Shown here in pieces: positions 10,740-20,590 of a stretch of 64,000 nt of DNA. Source of the DNA: Palaemon carinicauda (Eukaryota; Arthropoda; Malacostraca; Decapoda; Palaemonidae); contig NC_090728.1 of assembly GCF_036898095.1 (NCBI RefSeq), forward strand, positions 85,876,789 to 85,940,788, in the 5' to 3' direction. Below the pieces are notes generated by a model that ran no database searches, was not told the origin of the DNA, and saw nothing but the letters and a program-made list of their open reading frames with translations. The translations under genes were made by a program, and so were the position numbers. Within the stretch, counting starts at the first letter, position 1. Each line of letters starts with the position of its first letter.

Positions 10740-10758
10740 CTCTATCGTAACGATAGAG
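10740..10758. other. Conserved hairpin in family-1 leader
   Basis: CTCTATCGT and ACGATAGAG form a perfect 9-bp stem around one base. The same hairpin and its surroundings (CGCAAACTGCGTAGCATAAATAAA) recur in copy C near 25150. The conserved flanks suggest an element-specific promoter or RNA structure, but no function is shown. Confidence 0.6.
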
Positions 10759-11339
10759 CGCAAACTGCGTAGCATAAATAAACCAAACGTTAGTTCATCT
10801 TTGAAAAAACAGCACGAAGACTATTCAAAGAATATATTTCTTAAAATATTTTCTAAAAAATATTCATTTCATCACTCTTACAGAGCAACTGTTTCAAACT
10901 AAACAAAAATAAAAGTTGAATGGGCTCAACGTTGTTTAACTTTGTTTTCCAAGTTAGGACCGCCTACAAATTATAGGTAAAGGCCGCATATAAACAAAAA
11001 CAAAATTTATCTTGATGTTTAGTATAAATGGAAAGCTAATCGAAGAGGCCTAATAAAGGCGGGTGAGATATAAAATATAAAATATATAGAGGTAAATCTA
11101 TAAATATCAACAATAATTTATAAAGTGATAAAATAATTACTAAAAGCCTTTAACACAAGGGCAAAACACTTTTCCTCTCCTTTCAAAAGCATTTCTTTTG
11201 AAAATAGTATTGAATAATCCAACACGGCGAAAGCAATAAAACCAAAACCAAGTACTTCACCAATTCGGTCGAAAACTCAAGGTCATAAAGCGAGCGGAAC
11301 CAACCTGTCGACAAGACCGACAGAGAAGAACTTGAGAAA

Positions 11340-11488
11340 TTGACAAGTATATGCGGTATCTGGCCGATAGTCGGCGCTGGTGGGCACACCCGCAACCTTC
11401 ACGGCGATCGCTCGCGAGTTTTTGGAATCTGTCGAGCCGTCGGAGACGTCAGCTATTATATATTCACCGGCTAAGTTTAATATTTAAA
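11340..11488. repeat. Right inverted terminal repeat of copy B
   Basis: It is the reverse complement of 5130..5265, running from TTGACAAGTATATGCGGTAT to TTCACCGGCTAAGTTTAATA. The outermost bases (GCTAAGTTTAATATTTAA) match the second half of the internal complementary region of the same copy rather than the left end, as expected for split DIRS termini. Confidence 0.88.
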
Positions 11489-11599
11489 AAGAAATTGTGA
11501 ACAATGGCATCTGTTTAGCTTCCACGAGTCACAAACAATAAAATACAGCCTTCACCCTTCGTTCCTAGCAAAATCCTCATAGAGAGTACATGGCTGAGT

Positions 11600-11759
11600 T
11601 TGACCTCTGACATTCACTCATTTTTATGTTTGTTTTTCTTGTTTTTGGCAAGAATTTTATCATTTCAAAGAGGAAAAGACAATTTCAACAACTTGCTAAC
11701 ACAAGGAAGAAGAAAATTTGCTCTATTAAGAGTTCAGAAGAGGTTGATATCGGTAGTGC

Positions 11760-11790
<31 letters not shown>

Positions 11791-12099
11791 GTGGATGGAG
11801 AAGCAACGGCCTTGCCTGATACAAGCAAAAGCAGCAAGATATTGAGCAAAAGGGTCTTCGTTTATGAGTAAATCATGATAAATAACTTTGTTTTCTTTTA
11901 TCAATACCCAAAACAAGAACATAAAATTCATAATAATCAGGAATTATTAATATTGTCTTAGAAAAACTTTGAACGCCCTCTGACATTCACTCATTTTTAC
12001 GTTTGTTTTTCTCGTTTTCAGCAAGAATCTTGTCATTTCAAACAAGGCAGAAAATTTTAACATCTTGCTAACATATGGAGGAAGAAAATTCGCTCTATT

Positions 12100-12170
<71 letters not shown>

Positions 12171-12505
12171 GTGTGGATGAAGAAGCGACGGCCCTCCCAG
12201 ACACGAGCAAAAGCAGCAAGATATTGAGCAAAAGGTTCTTCGTTTATGGGTAAATTATGACAGATAACTTTGTTTTTGTTTATCAATATCCAAAAATAGA
12301 ATATAAAATTCATAACAATCAAGATTTACTGATATTGAAAAACTTTGAACGGCCTCTGACATTCACGCAGTTTTACATTTGTTTTACTTGTTTTTGGCAA
12401 GAATTTTATCATTTCGAAGAGGAAAAGACAATTTCAACATCTTGCTAACATAAGGAAGAAGAAAATTTGCTCTATCAAGAGTTCAGAAGAGGGTAATATT
12501 GGTAG

Positions 12506-12588
<83 letters not shown>

Positions 12589-12775
12589 AGCGGCCGCCTT
12601 GCCTCACAGGAGAAAAAAGAAGCAAGATATTGAGCAAAAGGATCCTCATTTATGATTAAATTAGGATAAATAACTTTGTTTTCTTTTATTAAAGCCCAAA
12701 AAAGAACATAAAATTCACAATAATCATGATTTATTAATATTTTCTTTGTAAAAATACAAAGAAAAACTTAGAACG
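11600..12775. repeat. Three tandem units of about 375 bp, each with a (GA)n tract
   Basis: The unit starting CCTCTGACATTCACTCATTT occurs at 11604, 11977 and 12353. Each has GGCAAGAATTTTATCATTTC, then AAGAAGAAAATTTGCTCTAT, then a (GA)n tract (about 11758..11786, 12104..12168 and 12508..12587), then GCAAGATATTGAGCAAAAGG and an AT-rich tail. No real gene is present; reading frames across the tracts are low-complexity artefacts. Confidence 0.88.
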
Positions 12776-13060
12776 GCTGTATCTCAAAACTATACTTATT
12801 GATCTTCAAATTCAATAGACTCCCTTAGTTTTAAAGATATAGCATTGAAACTTGGTATATAATGTAGAAATACAACATAAAACAATGAAATAAAGCCCCT
12901 TTTTCAAATTTTTGCTTCATATTTTTTCTTAATTTTTTCCCTTGATTTTTAGTGTTTAATCATTTACCATAATGAAAAACTTCATATCTGGCAGAAAAAT
13001 TAATTTTAGAAAAAACTCTTCATTTTATTGGAGGACAATGTCAGGTTTATATAGGGTAGT
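12776..13060. other. AT-rich spacer, nothing recognised
   Basis: AT-rich sequence after the GA array and before the LINE fragment. No coding similarity or repeat was recognised. Confidence 0.4.
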
Positions 13061-13203
13061 AATCCCAGATCTTAGTAATAATTATCAAGGGAGGAGATAG
13101 AATTAGACTATTTACGGATGACACACAACTTTACTTCTCCATAAATAACATAGATGACACTACTGAAACTCTAAACCGAATCCTTGATAGTGTTAGGGAA
13201 AGG

Positions 13204-13584
13204 ATGACATTTAAACAACTAAAATTAGATGAGAACAAAACTGAATTCATGGTGGTGGATAAGAGAAACAGCGTGAGAAACTTGGGTGATAATAAAATGA
13301 ACATGAATAATGACTCAGTGCCGATATCTAGTAACGTTCGAGATCTAGGTGTATTTCTTGACTGTAACCTGTCTATAAATGCCCAAATTGATAATGTAAT
13401 GAAAATGGCTGGTTATCATCTAAGAAATACTGCGTTTATAAAAAAGTACCTGGACGAAAATTCTGTAAAGAAACTTGTGATAAACTGTGTTATTACCAGG
13501 ATTGACTACTGCAACTCTATCTATTACAATTTACCAAAAGTTCAACCTAAGAGATTACAAAACATAATAAACAGAGGAGCATGA
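13204..13584 (+). pseudogene. Non-LTR retrotransposon RT fragment
   Basis: A 126-codon stretch of the RT thumb/connection region: NKTEFMVVDKRN, RDLGVFLDCNLSINAQI, and KKLVINCVITRIDYCNSIYY. The FTDD catalytic block lies just upstream in the same frame (near 13115). It ends at TGA 13582; recognisable protein sequence continues beyond with further stops, so the gene is dead. It would have copied its own RNA at a nicked target. Confidence 0.8.
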
Positions 13585-13903
13585 CTGATAAAAAGGTGTC
13601 CCACCTAGAGAAAGGATCACCCCTATATTAATTGATTTACACTGACTGCCGATTAAAGCGAGAATTGAATTAAAAATATGTACAATAACACACCAAGTTA
13701 TCAGAACCGGTCGTCCAAAATACTTAAGAGAATTGCTACATATTGAGCAGCCAACAAATCGAGTCGACATGAGAATAGTTACAGATGGCTTCAAACTGTT
13801 GGAATCTAGATATGTCTACTTTAGGCTCCAGAGCCTTTAAATATGCGACCCCGAGACTATATAAGCAGCTCCCACAAAACATCCCAATGATTGAAGACAT
13901 TAA

Positions 13904-14204
13904 CCCTTTTACCCCCAAAGGACGTACTGGTACGTTTCACAAAAGCCATCCCTTTACCCCCATGGACGTACCGGTACGTCCTTGCAAAAAAATGCTATAA
14001 ATTTTTTTTTTTCATGTTTTTGATAATTTTTTTTAGAAAATTCAGGCATTTTCCAAGAGAATGAGACCAACCTGAACTCTCTATGACAAAAATTAAGGCT
14101 GTTAGAGTAATTTTGAAAAAATATACTGCAAAATGTGCTGGGAAAAAAATAACCCCCTGGGGGTTAAGGGTTGGAAATTTCCAAATAGCCTGGGGGTTAA
14201 AGGG
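13904..14204. mobile_element. 301-bp piggyBac-like MITE with TTAA target duplication
   Basis: TTAA at 13900..13903 and again at 14205..14208 flanks the element. The termini are inverted: CCCTTTTACCCCCA at the left and, reading inward from the right, CCCTTTAACCCCCA. A TTAA duplication and CCCTTT ends are the signature of piggyBac-type elements. Inner copies of the terminal motif (near 13948 and 14155) make nested inverted repeats. There is no coding capacity. Omitting it rejoins the surrounding LINE frame. Confidence 0.85.
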
Positions 14205-14389
14205 TTAAGGGTTTCAAAAGGTAACTGAAGATTTTCTTATTTCAAGAGTCATACAACAGTGACGATTTAACAGTAAATAAACGATACGCTAAATACTTTG
14301 AACGAACAAGGTAAAATGACAATGTATGTCCTGTAGAGAGTGGGGTTCCCCTGCTGTATTGCGACCAGAAAAGCAGCCATCAAAGTAAA

Positions 14390-15640
14390 GTAAAGTGAGC
14401 GAGAGGCTCTAGAGCGTGAGCTCCTTCTAGATGAAGAGCGCTTGGATTGTGATGACCTACGATTTGTAAGATCTTCTAATTGTTGCGAACGGCAATCAAG
14501 GGAAGAGAGTCCAGAAGGGCTAGGCTATGGTGATGCTTGTCCTTTCACGCAGTTGGTGGTAGGAGCGCTGGTACCCGGAGGATCTACACCTGCAACCTGC
14601 GGGATCCTGTAAGGAGAAACAAAGGGTTGTAGGTTAAGGAACGACGAGGTCCCAGGTAAAGAGAGAGGGTTCGTCGTCAGCAGGGGACTGTTGGAGGCGA
14701 CCGCAAGCGATCACCGCATCCACGCATGGAAGGGCCAGGAGAAGGCAAAAGACAGACCTGGCACAACACCAGAGCATGAGATGTGGACGGCTCCGGAGAA
14801 GAGTTCTTCCTGGCACCACGCAGAAGGCACAGCAACTCTTCCTTCGAAGGGGGTCTCAAAATCTTTAAGGACGACCACAGCTGCAGCAGATCTAAAAGGG
14901 AGAATGGCTCGCTAGCGGCTGGAGGAAAAATTGCTCCTCTAGGGTAGCAACAAACCCCCTAGTACCCCAGGGTTGCCAAGGAGTTATTTGATCTGAGCTC
15001 CTACTCGATTGTCACTGGGAAGAGTACGAGCGAGAAGGAGCTTTTGCGAGAGATTTGGGGGTGCTAGAAGATGAAGATGAAGAACTCACTTTGCTCGCCC
15101 GAGGATGACCAGACGAGCTTCATCGTCTTCTTCCTATGCCGCCTAAACTTCTCCCACTGGGAGGCAAACCACTCCCTACACACTGTACAAGGTGAACCCT
15201 GCTCGCGTCGATGCCCTCGGCACGTAAGACACATAGAGTGCGGGTCGGTCTCCAACAACGACATGAAGGTCCTGCACGCGGTACCCTCACGCACTGGACA
15301 GATTCGCATGATGAAGGCGATCACAAGAGAAGACACGCACACCTGAAAAGAAAAAGTCCAATGACAGGAAGAGAGCGGACACGTCCGATCTTAACTGAGC
15401 CAAAAGAAAAAGTGACATCTCTCACTGCTGTGAGAGTATATACAGAGGTGGATGGATATCCCCCAGCCACCCTTAGCCTACCCGCTGCGGTTAGGTAGGG
15501 TTGCCACCTCGCAAATAAAGTCTAATGGCTACCTTCCAGCTACACTGAAAGATAATCCAGATAAGTAACGGAAGGTTTGTTAGTATGGGAACAAACTTGT
15601 AATGAAATTCATTAAAAAATTAGTTATTTAACTACCTAAT
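14390..15640 (-). mobile_element. DIRS fragment, family 3 (gag 5' part)
   Basis: About 1.2 kb similar along its length to 45600..46660 of copy H: shared blocks include TTGCGAACGGCA, GGTGGTAGGAGCGCTGGT and AGTATATACAGAGGTGG. On the minus strand it holds the gag N-terminal Cys-rich module and the Ser/Arg-rich part that follows. RT and recombinase are absent. The right end extends past H (to about 15600, GTTTGTTAGTATGGGAACAA) and may be the true element end. Confidence 0.75.
15064..15342 (-). pseudogene. Gag N-terminal Cys-rich module, family 3
   Basis: The likely start is ATG near 15309, in MRICPVREG, rather than the upstream frame start, because an acceptor-like TTTTTCTTTTCAG lies just 5' (near 15342). 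The module reads C-P, then CRTFMS, ETDPHSMCLTCRG, CTVCREW and SQWEKFRRHRKK. The same pattern occurs in copies G and F. The four Cys pairs suggest zinc binding. The rest of gag downstream is broken by frameshifts. Confidence 0.7.
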
Positions 15641-15718
15641 CACTGAATTCTTTCTTTACTTAGCAAATTCTATATGGTAGATGTTTTTTTAACCAAAGTA
15701 CCATTTCATTCCACTTAC

Positions 15719-16032
15719 ATAATCAGGACTTTGCGGCTCCTGGGGTGATTGGTGTTGCTGCTGATGTTGTTGCTGATGTTGGTGCTGATGTTGGAGCTGC
15801 TGATGTGGTTGCTGCTGTTGTAGCTGTTGTTGTTGGTGCTGAAGAATATTGGGATGCATTTGCTGCAGATTATGTTGATGAGGATGTGGTTGGTGTGACA
15901 AGTCCATCCAAACTGGGGTGGAATTTGTGCCATCTGTCCTAGGCTCATACTGTGGCATCTGTCCACAATATGGCCCATAGAGTCCATTGGGCCCACCAAA
16001 ATGAGTCATTCCCCCCATCTGGCCATAAGAAG
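15719..16032 (-). CDS. Host gene exon 2: Gln/His-rich protein (unrecognised)
   Basis: The exon is bounded by acceptor TTTTCCCAG|CTTCTTATGG and donor GATTAT|GTAAGTGG, both close to consensus. It opens in phase 1 and closes in phase 0, encoding SYGQMGGMTHFGGPNGLYG, YCGQMPQYEP and then a long Gln/His-rich tract (about 50 residues) ending SPQEPQSPDY. The start phase matches the donor of the exon at 48059..48524, so the two probably belong to one minus-strand gene. Low-complexity Gln/His tracts are common in arthropod nuclear regulators, but there is no DNA-binding domain in the visible part. I do not recognise the family; more exons must lie left of the window or between repeats. Confidence 0.78.
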
Positions 16033-16312
16033 CTGGGAAAATTACAAGGTAGTTTGTTAGCATTGTCACTACTACAAAACCTATAAAAATTGTGTTAAAA
16101 CCATAAAAGAATAAGTTCTGAAAACCAAAAATTAGTCTAAAGAAAAAAGAATTTCTGATAAAATCACAAATTTTAAAAGTAATTTGTATTATTCCAAACT
16201 ACACAAACGTCCTTTAAGGGTGTGAAACAATTTTATTTTGGGGTCACTTTAAAACCCTACTTCTTTCTTATTTCTTGACGGATTTTCTTCATTTGAATGT
16301 AATTGCAAAGAG
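16033..16312. other. Intron sequence next to exon 2, no feature seen
   Basis: AT-rich sequence between the acceptor of the host exon and the start of DIRS copy C. A pyrimidine-rich tract (on the minus strand) near 16035-16060 fits the splice acceptor. Nothing else was recognised. Confidence 0.5.
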
Positions 16313-16655
16313 AAATGATATTTTAATTATAAAATGAATTTTTGAATATACTTACCCGGTGAATATATAATAGCTGCTACTCAGCGGCTCGACAGAAAAC
16401 ACACTCAAAAACTCGCGAGCGATCGCTATGAAGGTTGCGGGTGTGACCACCAGCGCCAACTATCGGCCAGATACCACTCTTGCATGTAAACAAACCCTTC
16501 AATTCTTCTCGTCCCGCTGCGTCTCTATTGGGGAGGAAGGGAGGGCCTTTAATTTATTTATTCACCGGGTAAGTATATTAAAAAATTCATTTTATAATTA
16601 AAATATCATTTTTAAATATTTAACTTAGCCGGTGAATATATAATAGCTGATTCAC
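16313..16655. repeat. Left inverted terminal repeat plus internal complementary region of copy C
   Basis: Outer end to GGGCCTTTAATTTA, then the complement of the left end (TTATTCACCGGGTAAGTATA through AATATCATTT), directly followed by the complement of the right end (AAATATTTAACTTAGCCGGT through ATAATAGCTG). Same organisation as in copy B. Confidence 0.87.
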
Positions 16656-17425
16656 ACCCAAGGCGGTGGGTAGAGACCAGAGTTAATTAAGTTTACAGCG
16701 TATAAGCTAAGAGTTTTTGACAGTTATCAATATAACAAAACCAAAATATATAGGTACCTGGTAAGGAAGTTGACTTAGACGATTACTCTGCCTTGTAAGT
16801 CTGTCTTCCTCACGAAGCCCAGCGATCCTCTTAGGATGCTGAAAGACTCCCAGGAGCTGAAGTATAAAGGGTTGCAACCCATACTAACAGGACCTCATCA
16901 AACCCCTAATCTGGGCGCTCTCAAGAAATGACTTTGACCACCCGCCAAATCAACAAGGATGCGAAAGGCTTCTTAGCCTTCCGTACATCCCAAAAAACAT
17001 TTCAAGAGACAGATTAAAAAGGATATTGGAATTAGGGTAATGTAGTGGTAGAACCCTCACCCACTACTGCACTCGCTGCAACGAATGGACCCAGTGTGTA
17101 GCAGTCCTCGTAAAGAGTCTGGACATCTTTTAAGTAAAATGACGTGAACACTGACTTGCTTCTCCAAAAAGTCGCGTCCATAATACTTTGCAGAGATTTA
17201 TTTTGCTTGAAGGCCACGGAGGTTGCTATAGCTCTCTTCGTGCGTCTTAACCTTAAGCAAACATCGGTCTTTCTCATTCAAGTGAGAATGAGCTTCTCGT
17301 ATTAAAAAATCTGATAAAATATGACAAAGCATTCTTTGACATAGGCAATGATGGTTTCTTAACTGAGCACCATAATGCCTCAGATTTACCTCGTAATGAC
17401 TTAGTACGAGCTAAATAGAACTTAA

Positions 17426-20400
17426 CCCTGGATAGGTACGGTGGGTCGTTCGCGACCCCGAGCGTCAAAAAAAAAACAGGTTTTTCTCACGTGACTCACC
17501 CCCGTGACTGAATTTGTGGGTGATCGACCTGCAGGACGTGTCTCCCCTACACGCTCTAGTAGTGTCCAGATGTGCATTGCTGTAGCTGTACTCCTTCCCC
17601 GATTTCTGAGACGCGTCGGGGTCGAGCGCGACCGAGTTTACCCTTCTAAGGTAGTTTGCATAATTATCAAAGTTATTACGTATTATGAAATTGTCGTAGA
17701 ATGGTGCAACTTGTATAGGTTATCAGTTGTGGAAAGTCTTGGTGGATTGTTTGGCTACCATGTGCATGATTTTTTTTTTTAGTTAAAATGTCGTTCATCA
17801 CCACGAGTGCCCCTTTTTCATTTTTTTTAATTTTTTTGCCAAGTCATTTTTCCGTAAGATATTGCCAAATAGTGTCGTAAAACTTTTGCTTGTTTAGTGT
17901 TGGAAAGTGTGTCTAGATGATCTGGCTACCCATGCATGACTTTGTTTTTGTCAGATACGACGTAGTTATTGGTATATTGGGTATTTAACTGCGGTTACCA
18001 ATTTCTGTTTTTTTTCAATATTTGTAAAAATTACTATGTAGTAAGGAATTGCCGTATATTATTCATTTTTTTTTTTCCTGTTTATGTATTAGAAAGTGTG
18101 CCTTGATGGTTGGGCTAACACGTGCATGTCTTTTTTTTTATCTGAGATGCCGTATATTAGAATGTCGGGCATTTTACCGCGAGTGCCCCTTTTTCATTTT
18201 TTTGCCAAGTCATTTTTCCGTAAGATATTGCCAAATAGTGTCGTAAAACTTTTGCTTTTTTAGTGTTGGAAAGTGTGTCTAGATGATCTGGCTACCCATG
18301 CGTGATTTTGTTTTTGTCAGATACGACGTAGTTATTAGTATATTGGGTATTTAACTGCGGTTGCCAATTTCTGTTTTTTTTCAATATTTGTAAAAATTTA
18401 CTACGTAGTAAGGAATTGCCGTATATTATTGATTTTTTTTTCATGTTTATGTGTTAGAAAGTGTGCCTTGATGGTTGGGCTAACACGTGCATGTCTTTTT
18501 TTTTACCTGAGATGCCGTATATTAGAATGTTGGGCATTTTTCCGCGAGTGCCCCTTTTTATTTGTTTTGCATTTTTTTGCTTAGTCATGTTACCGTAAGG
18601 AATTGGCAAGTAGTGTCGCAAAACTTATATTTTTATAGTGTTGAAAAGTGTTTCTAGATGATCTGGCTACCCATGCCTATTTTTTTTTTAGCCAGATATG
18701 GCGTATATATAAGTATGTGTTCGATTTTCCTGTGATTGCCATTTTTTCGTTTTTTCCCATTTCTTTCAAAATTACTACGTACTAAGGAACTATCACAGAG
18801 TAATGATTCATTTATATGTTTATTTGTCGGAAAATGTGCCTTGATGGTTTGCCTAGCACGTGGCTGAAATTTTTTTTTTCTGAAATGCCGTATATTAGAA
18901 TGGCCATTTTTCCACGAGTGCCCCTTTTTATTTGTTTTGCTTTTTTTTGCTTAGTCATGTTACCGTAAGGAATTGGCAAGTAGTGTCGCAAAACTTATAA
19001 TTTTATAGTGTTGGAAAGTGTTTCTAGATGATCTGGCTACCCATGCCTATCTTTTTTTTTTAGCCAGATATGGCGTATATATAGGTATGTGTTCGATTTT
19101 CCTGTGATTGCCATTTTTTCGTTTTTTCCCATTTCTTTCAAAATTACTACGTACTAAGGAACTATAACAGAGTAATGATTCATTTAGATGTTTATTTGTC
19201 GGAAAATGTGCCTTGATGGTTTGCCTAGCACGTGCCTGAATTTTTTTTTTTCTGAAATGCCGTATATTAGAATGTTAGCCATTTTTCCGCGAGTGCCCCT
19301 TTTTATTTTTTTGCATTTTTTTGCTTAGTCATGTTACCGTAAGGAATTGGCAAATAGTGTCGCAAAACTTATATTTTTATAGTGTTGGAAAGTGTTTCTA
19401 GATGATCTGGCTACCCATGCCTATCTTTTTTTTTTAGCCAGATATGGCGTATATATAGGTATGTGTTCGATTTTCCGGTGATTGCCATTTTTTCGTTTTT
19501 TCCCAATTCTTTCAAAATTACTACGTACTAAGGAACTATCACAGAGTAATGATTCCTCTAGATGTTTATTTGTCGGAAAATTTTGTTTACTTTTTTTCTT
19601 TTGAATATCATCAAATTTTTTTAGCTAAAATATTATATTGTTTTACATTTTTTTTTTTTTTTATTTTATTTCCCTTCAAAAAAATTTTTTTGGGTCAGAA
19701 TTTTAATTTTATAGTCGTAAAATAATCGACAATTATCCAGCAACCCACCATACAATTTTTATGCATATCCAATAATAATTAGATTAGTAAATAACACTTT
19801 GAAATTGACATACCCTTCCTACATTTCAAGTGGCAGATTAGGGAGTCTGAGTCAGTGTGGTTGGCGGCCATTTTGTGGACATATCCGAAGCGTAAGCTGC
19901 CCTATCTATATATATTCTTGTTCCCTATAGAATTTGTGATATTTTGGTATATTTTTACCTGCATAAATATCATATTATATATTAAATATATGTATTTTTT
20001 TACGAAATTTCTAAGTATTCAAAAAATTACCTTTAGATATGGCCCCTGATATAAATGTAATTTACAAAATAATGAAGATTTTTTTTACATATTTCTATTT
20101 TAGGATAACATATGTTTATTCCCTAAAAAAATTAGCCACTTCCTATTTCATTTGGGTACCCCAAAAAATTCATGAAATTTGGACACATTTTTTTGGCCAA
20201 AAAAAGTTACCCTTTTTTTCTCATTTCAGATCTTCACCTCCATGGGTCTGACTTCATCCAAAATACATCAAGATGTGTCCTAAACATTCAAGAATCAATT
20301 CCTAAAAGGATTTGTGTATATATGTATAAAATTTTTTTTATGAATTTTTATGTCAGGTCTTTTTTTTCTACTTAATTTTTTAAAATATTTATAATAAATA

Positions 20401-20586
20401 GTTTTTCTGCAGATGAGTAGTATTTATCTTTACAGTTGTTTTAAGCATTCATTGAAGTTTTTTTTGGCAAAAGAAAAAAGGAGGTTACTGCAAAAACTGA
20501 TTTTTCAAGAATTTTTTTTGGCGTCGGGGTCGTTCGCGTCCGAGTATACCCTTAAAGGGGTGTCCGAGGAGCGTACCTATCCAGGG
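17426..20586. mobile_element. 3.16-kb piggyBac-like non-autonomous element carrying a satellite array
   Basis: TTAA at 17422..17425 and 20587..20590 flanks it. The ends are inverted copies: CCCTGGATAGGTACG at the left and CGTACCTATCCAGGG at the right. Subterminal blocks (GTCGTTCGCG, GTCGGGGTCG) also recur near both ends. The flanking recombinase sequence rejoins exactly as in copy B. No open frame resembles a transposase; the interior is mostly AT-rich repeats. Mobilisation by a piggyBac-type transposase encoded elsewhere is inferred from the TTAA and the CCC ends. Confidence 0.88.
17760..19580. repeat. Five tandem units of about 366-375 bp (dimers of about 185 bp)
   Basis: The marker CCGTAAG(G/A)(A/T)ATTG(G/C)CAA occurs at about 17852, 18218, 18592, 18962 and 19336, spacing 366, 374, 370 and 374 bp. 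Each unit has two related halves: one with GTGT(T/C)TCTAGATGATCTGGCTAC, the other with GTGCCTTGATGGTT(T/G)G. This gives a higher-order dimer. Long T runs separate the halves. The array sits wholly inside the TTAA-flanked element. Confidence 0.85.
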
Positions 20587-20590
20587 TTAA

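Larger units (their letters stand above)
5093..11488 (-). mobile_element. DIRS-type retrotransposon copy B (family 1), full length but decayed
   Basis: Both ends are present. The left part (5093..5324) and the right part (11340..11488) are inverted copies of each other over the block from GAATATATAATAGCTGACG to CGCATATACTTGTCAA. No target-site duplication is evident, as expected for tyrosine-recombinase elements. Minus-strand order is leader (11340-10030), gag (10028-8400), RT/RNase H (8310-6800), recombinase (6790-5801), internal complementary region (5325-5424), left terminal repeat. Length is about 6.4 kb, almost the same as copy C without its insertion. Stops and frameshifts in every gene mean it is not autonomous now. 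Confidence 0.9.
13061..14340 (+). mobile_element. LINE fragment (CR1/L2-like reverse transcriptase, C-terminal part)
   Basis: Plus-strand RT pieces read RLFTDDTQLYFS (the YADD-like active site as FTDD), then LDENKTEFMVV, RDLGVFLDCNLS, DYCNSIYYNLP, and a decayed tail (FKR, FLFQESY) near 14215-14270. These blocks are typical of CR1/L2-type non-LTR retrotransposons. The first half (13204..13584) is open; stops follow. A 301-bp TTAA-flanked insertion (13904..14204) divides it. The 5' end is missing. Confidence 0.8.

Noticed and set aside
10300..12650. Open frames encoding Ser-Leu or Arg-Glu runs
   Set aside because: Translations of (GA)n/(TC)n microsatellites.
15745..15942. Plus-strand open frame rich in Val, Ala and Asp
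   Set aside because: Antisense shadow of the Gln/His tract of host exon 2.
17504..17782. 92-codon frame near the left end of the 3.16-kb TTAA element as a transposase remnant
   Set aside because: No DDD/DDE-type or zinc-finger motif, and it reads into T-rich satellite sequence.
17760..19580. Regular repeats resembling a CRISPR array
   Set aside because: Units are about 370 bp, dimeric and diverged, with no short identical repeats and unique spacers, and the DNA is eukaryotic.
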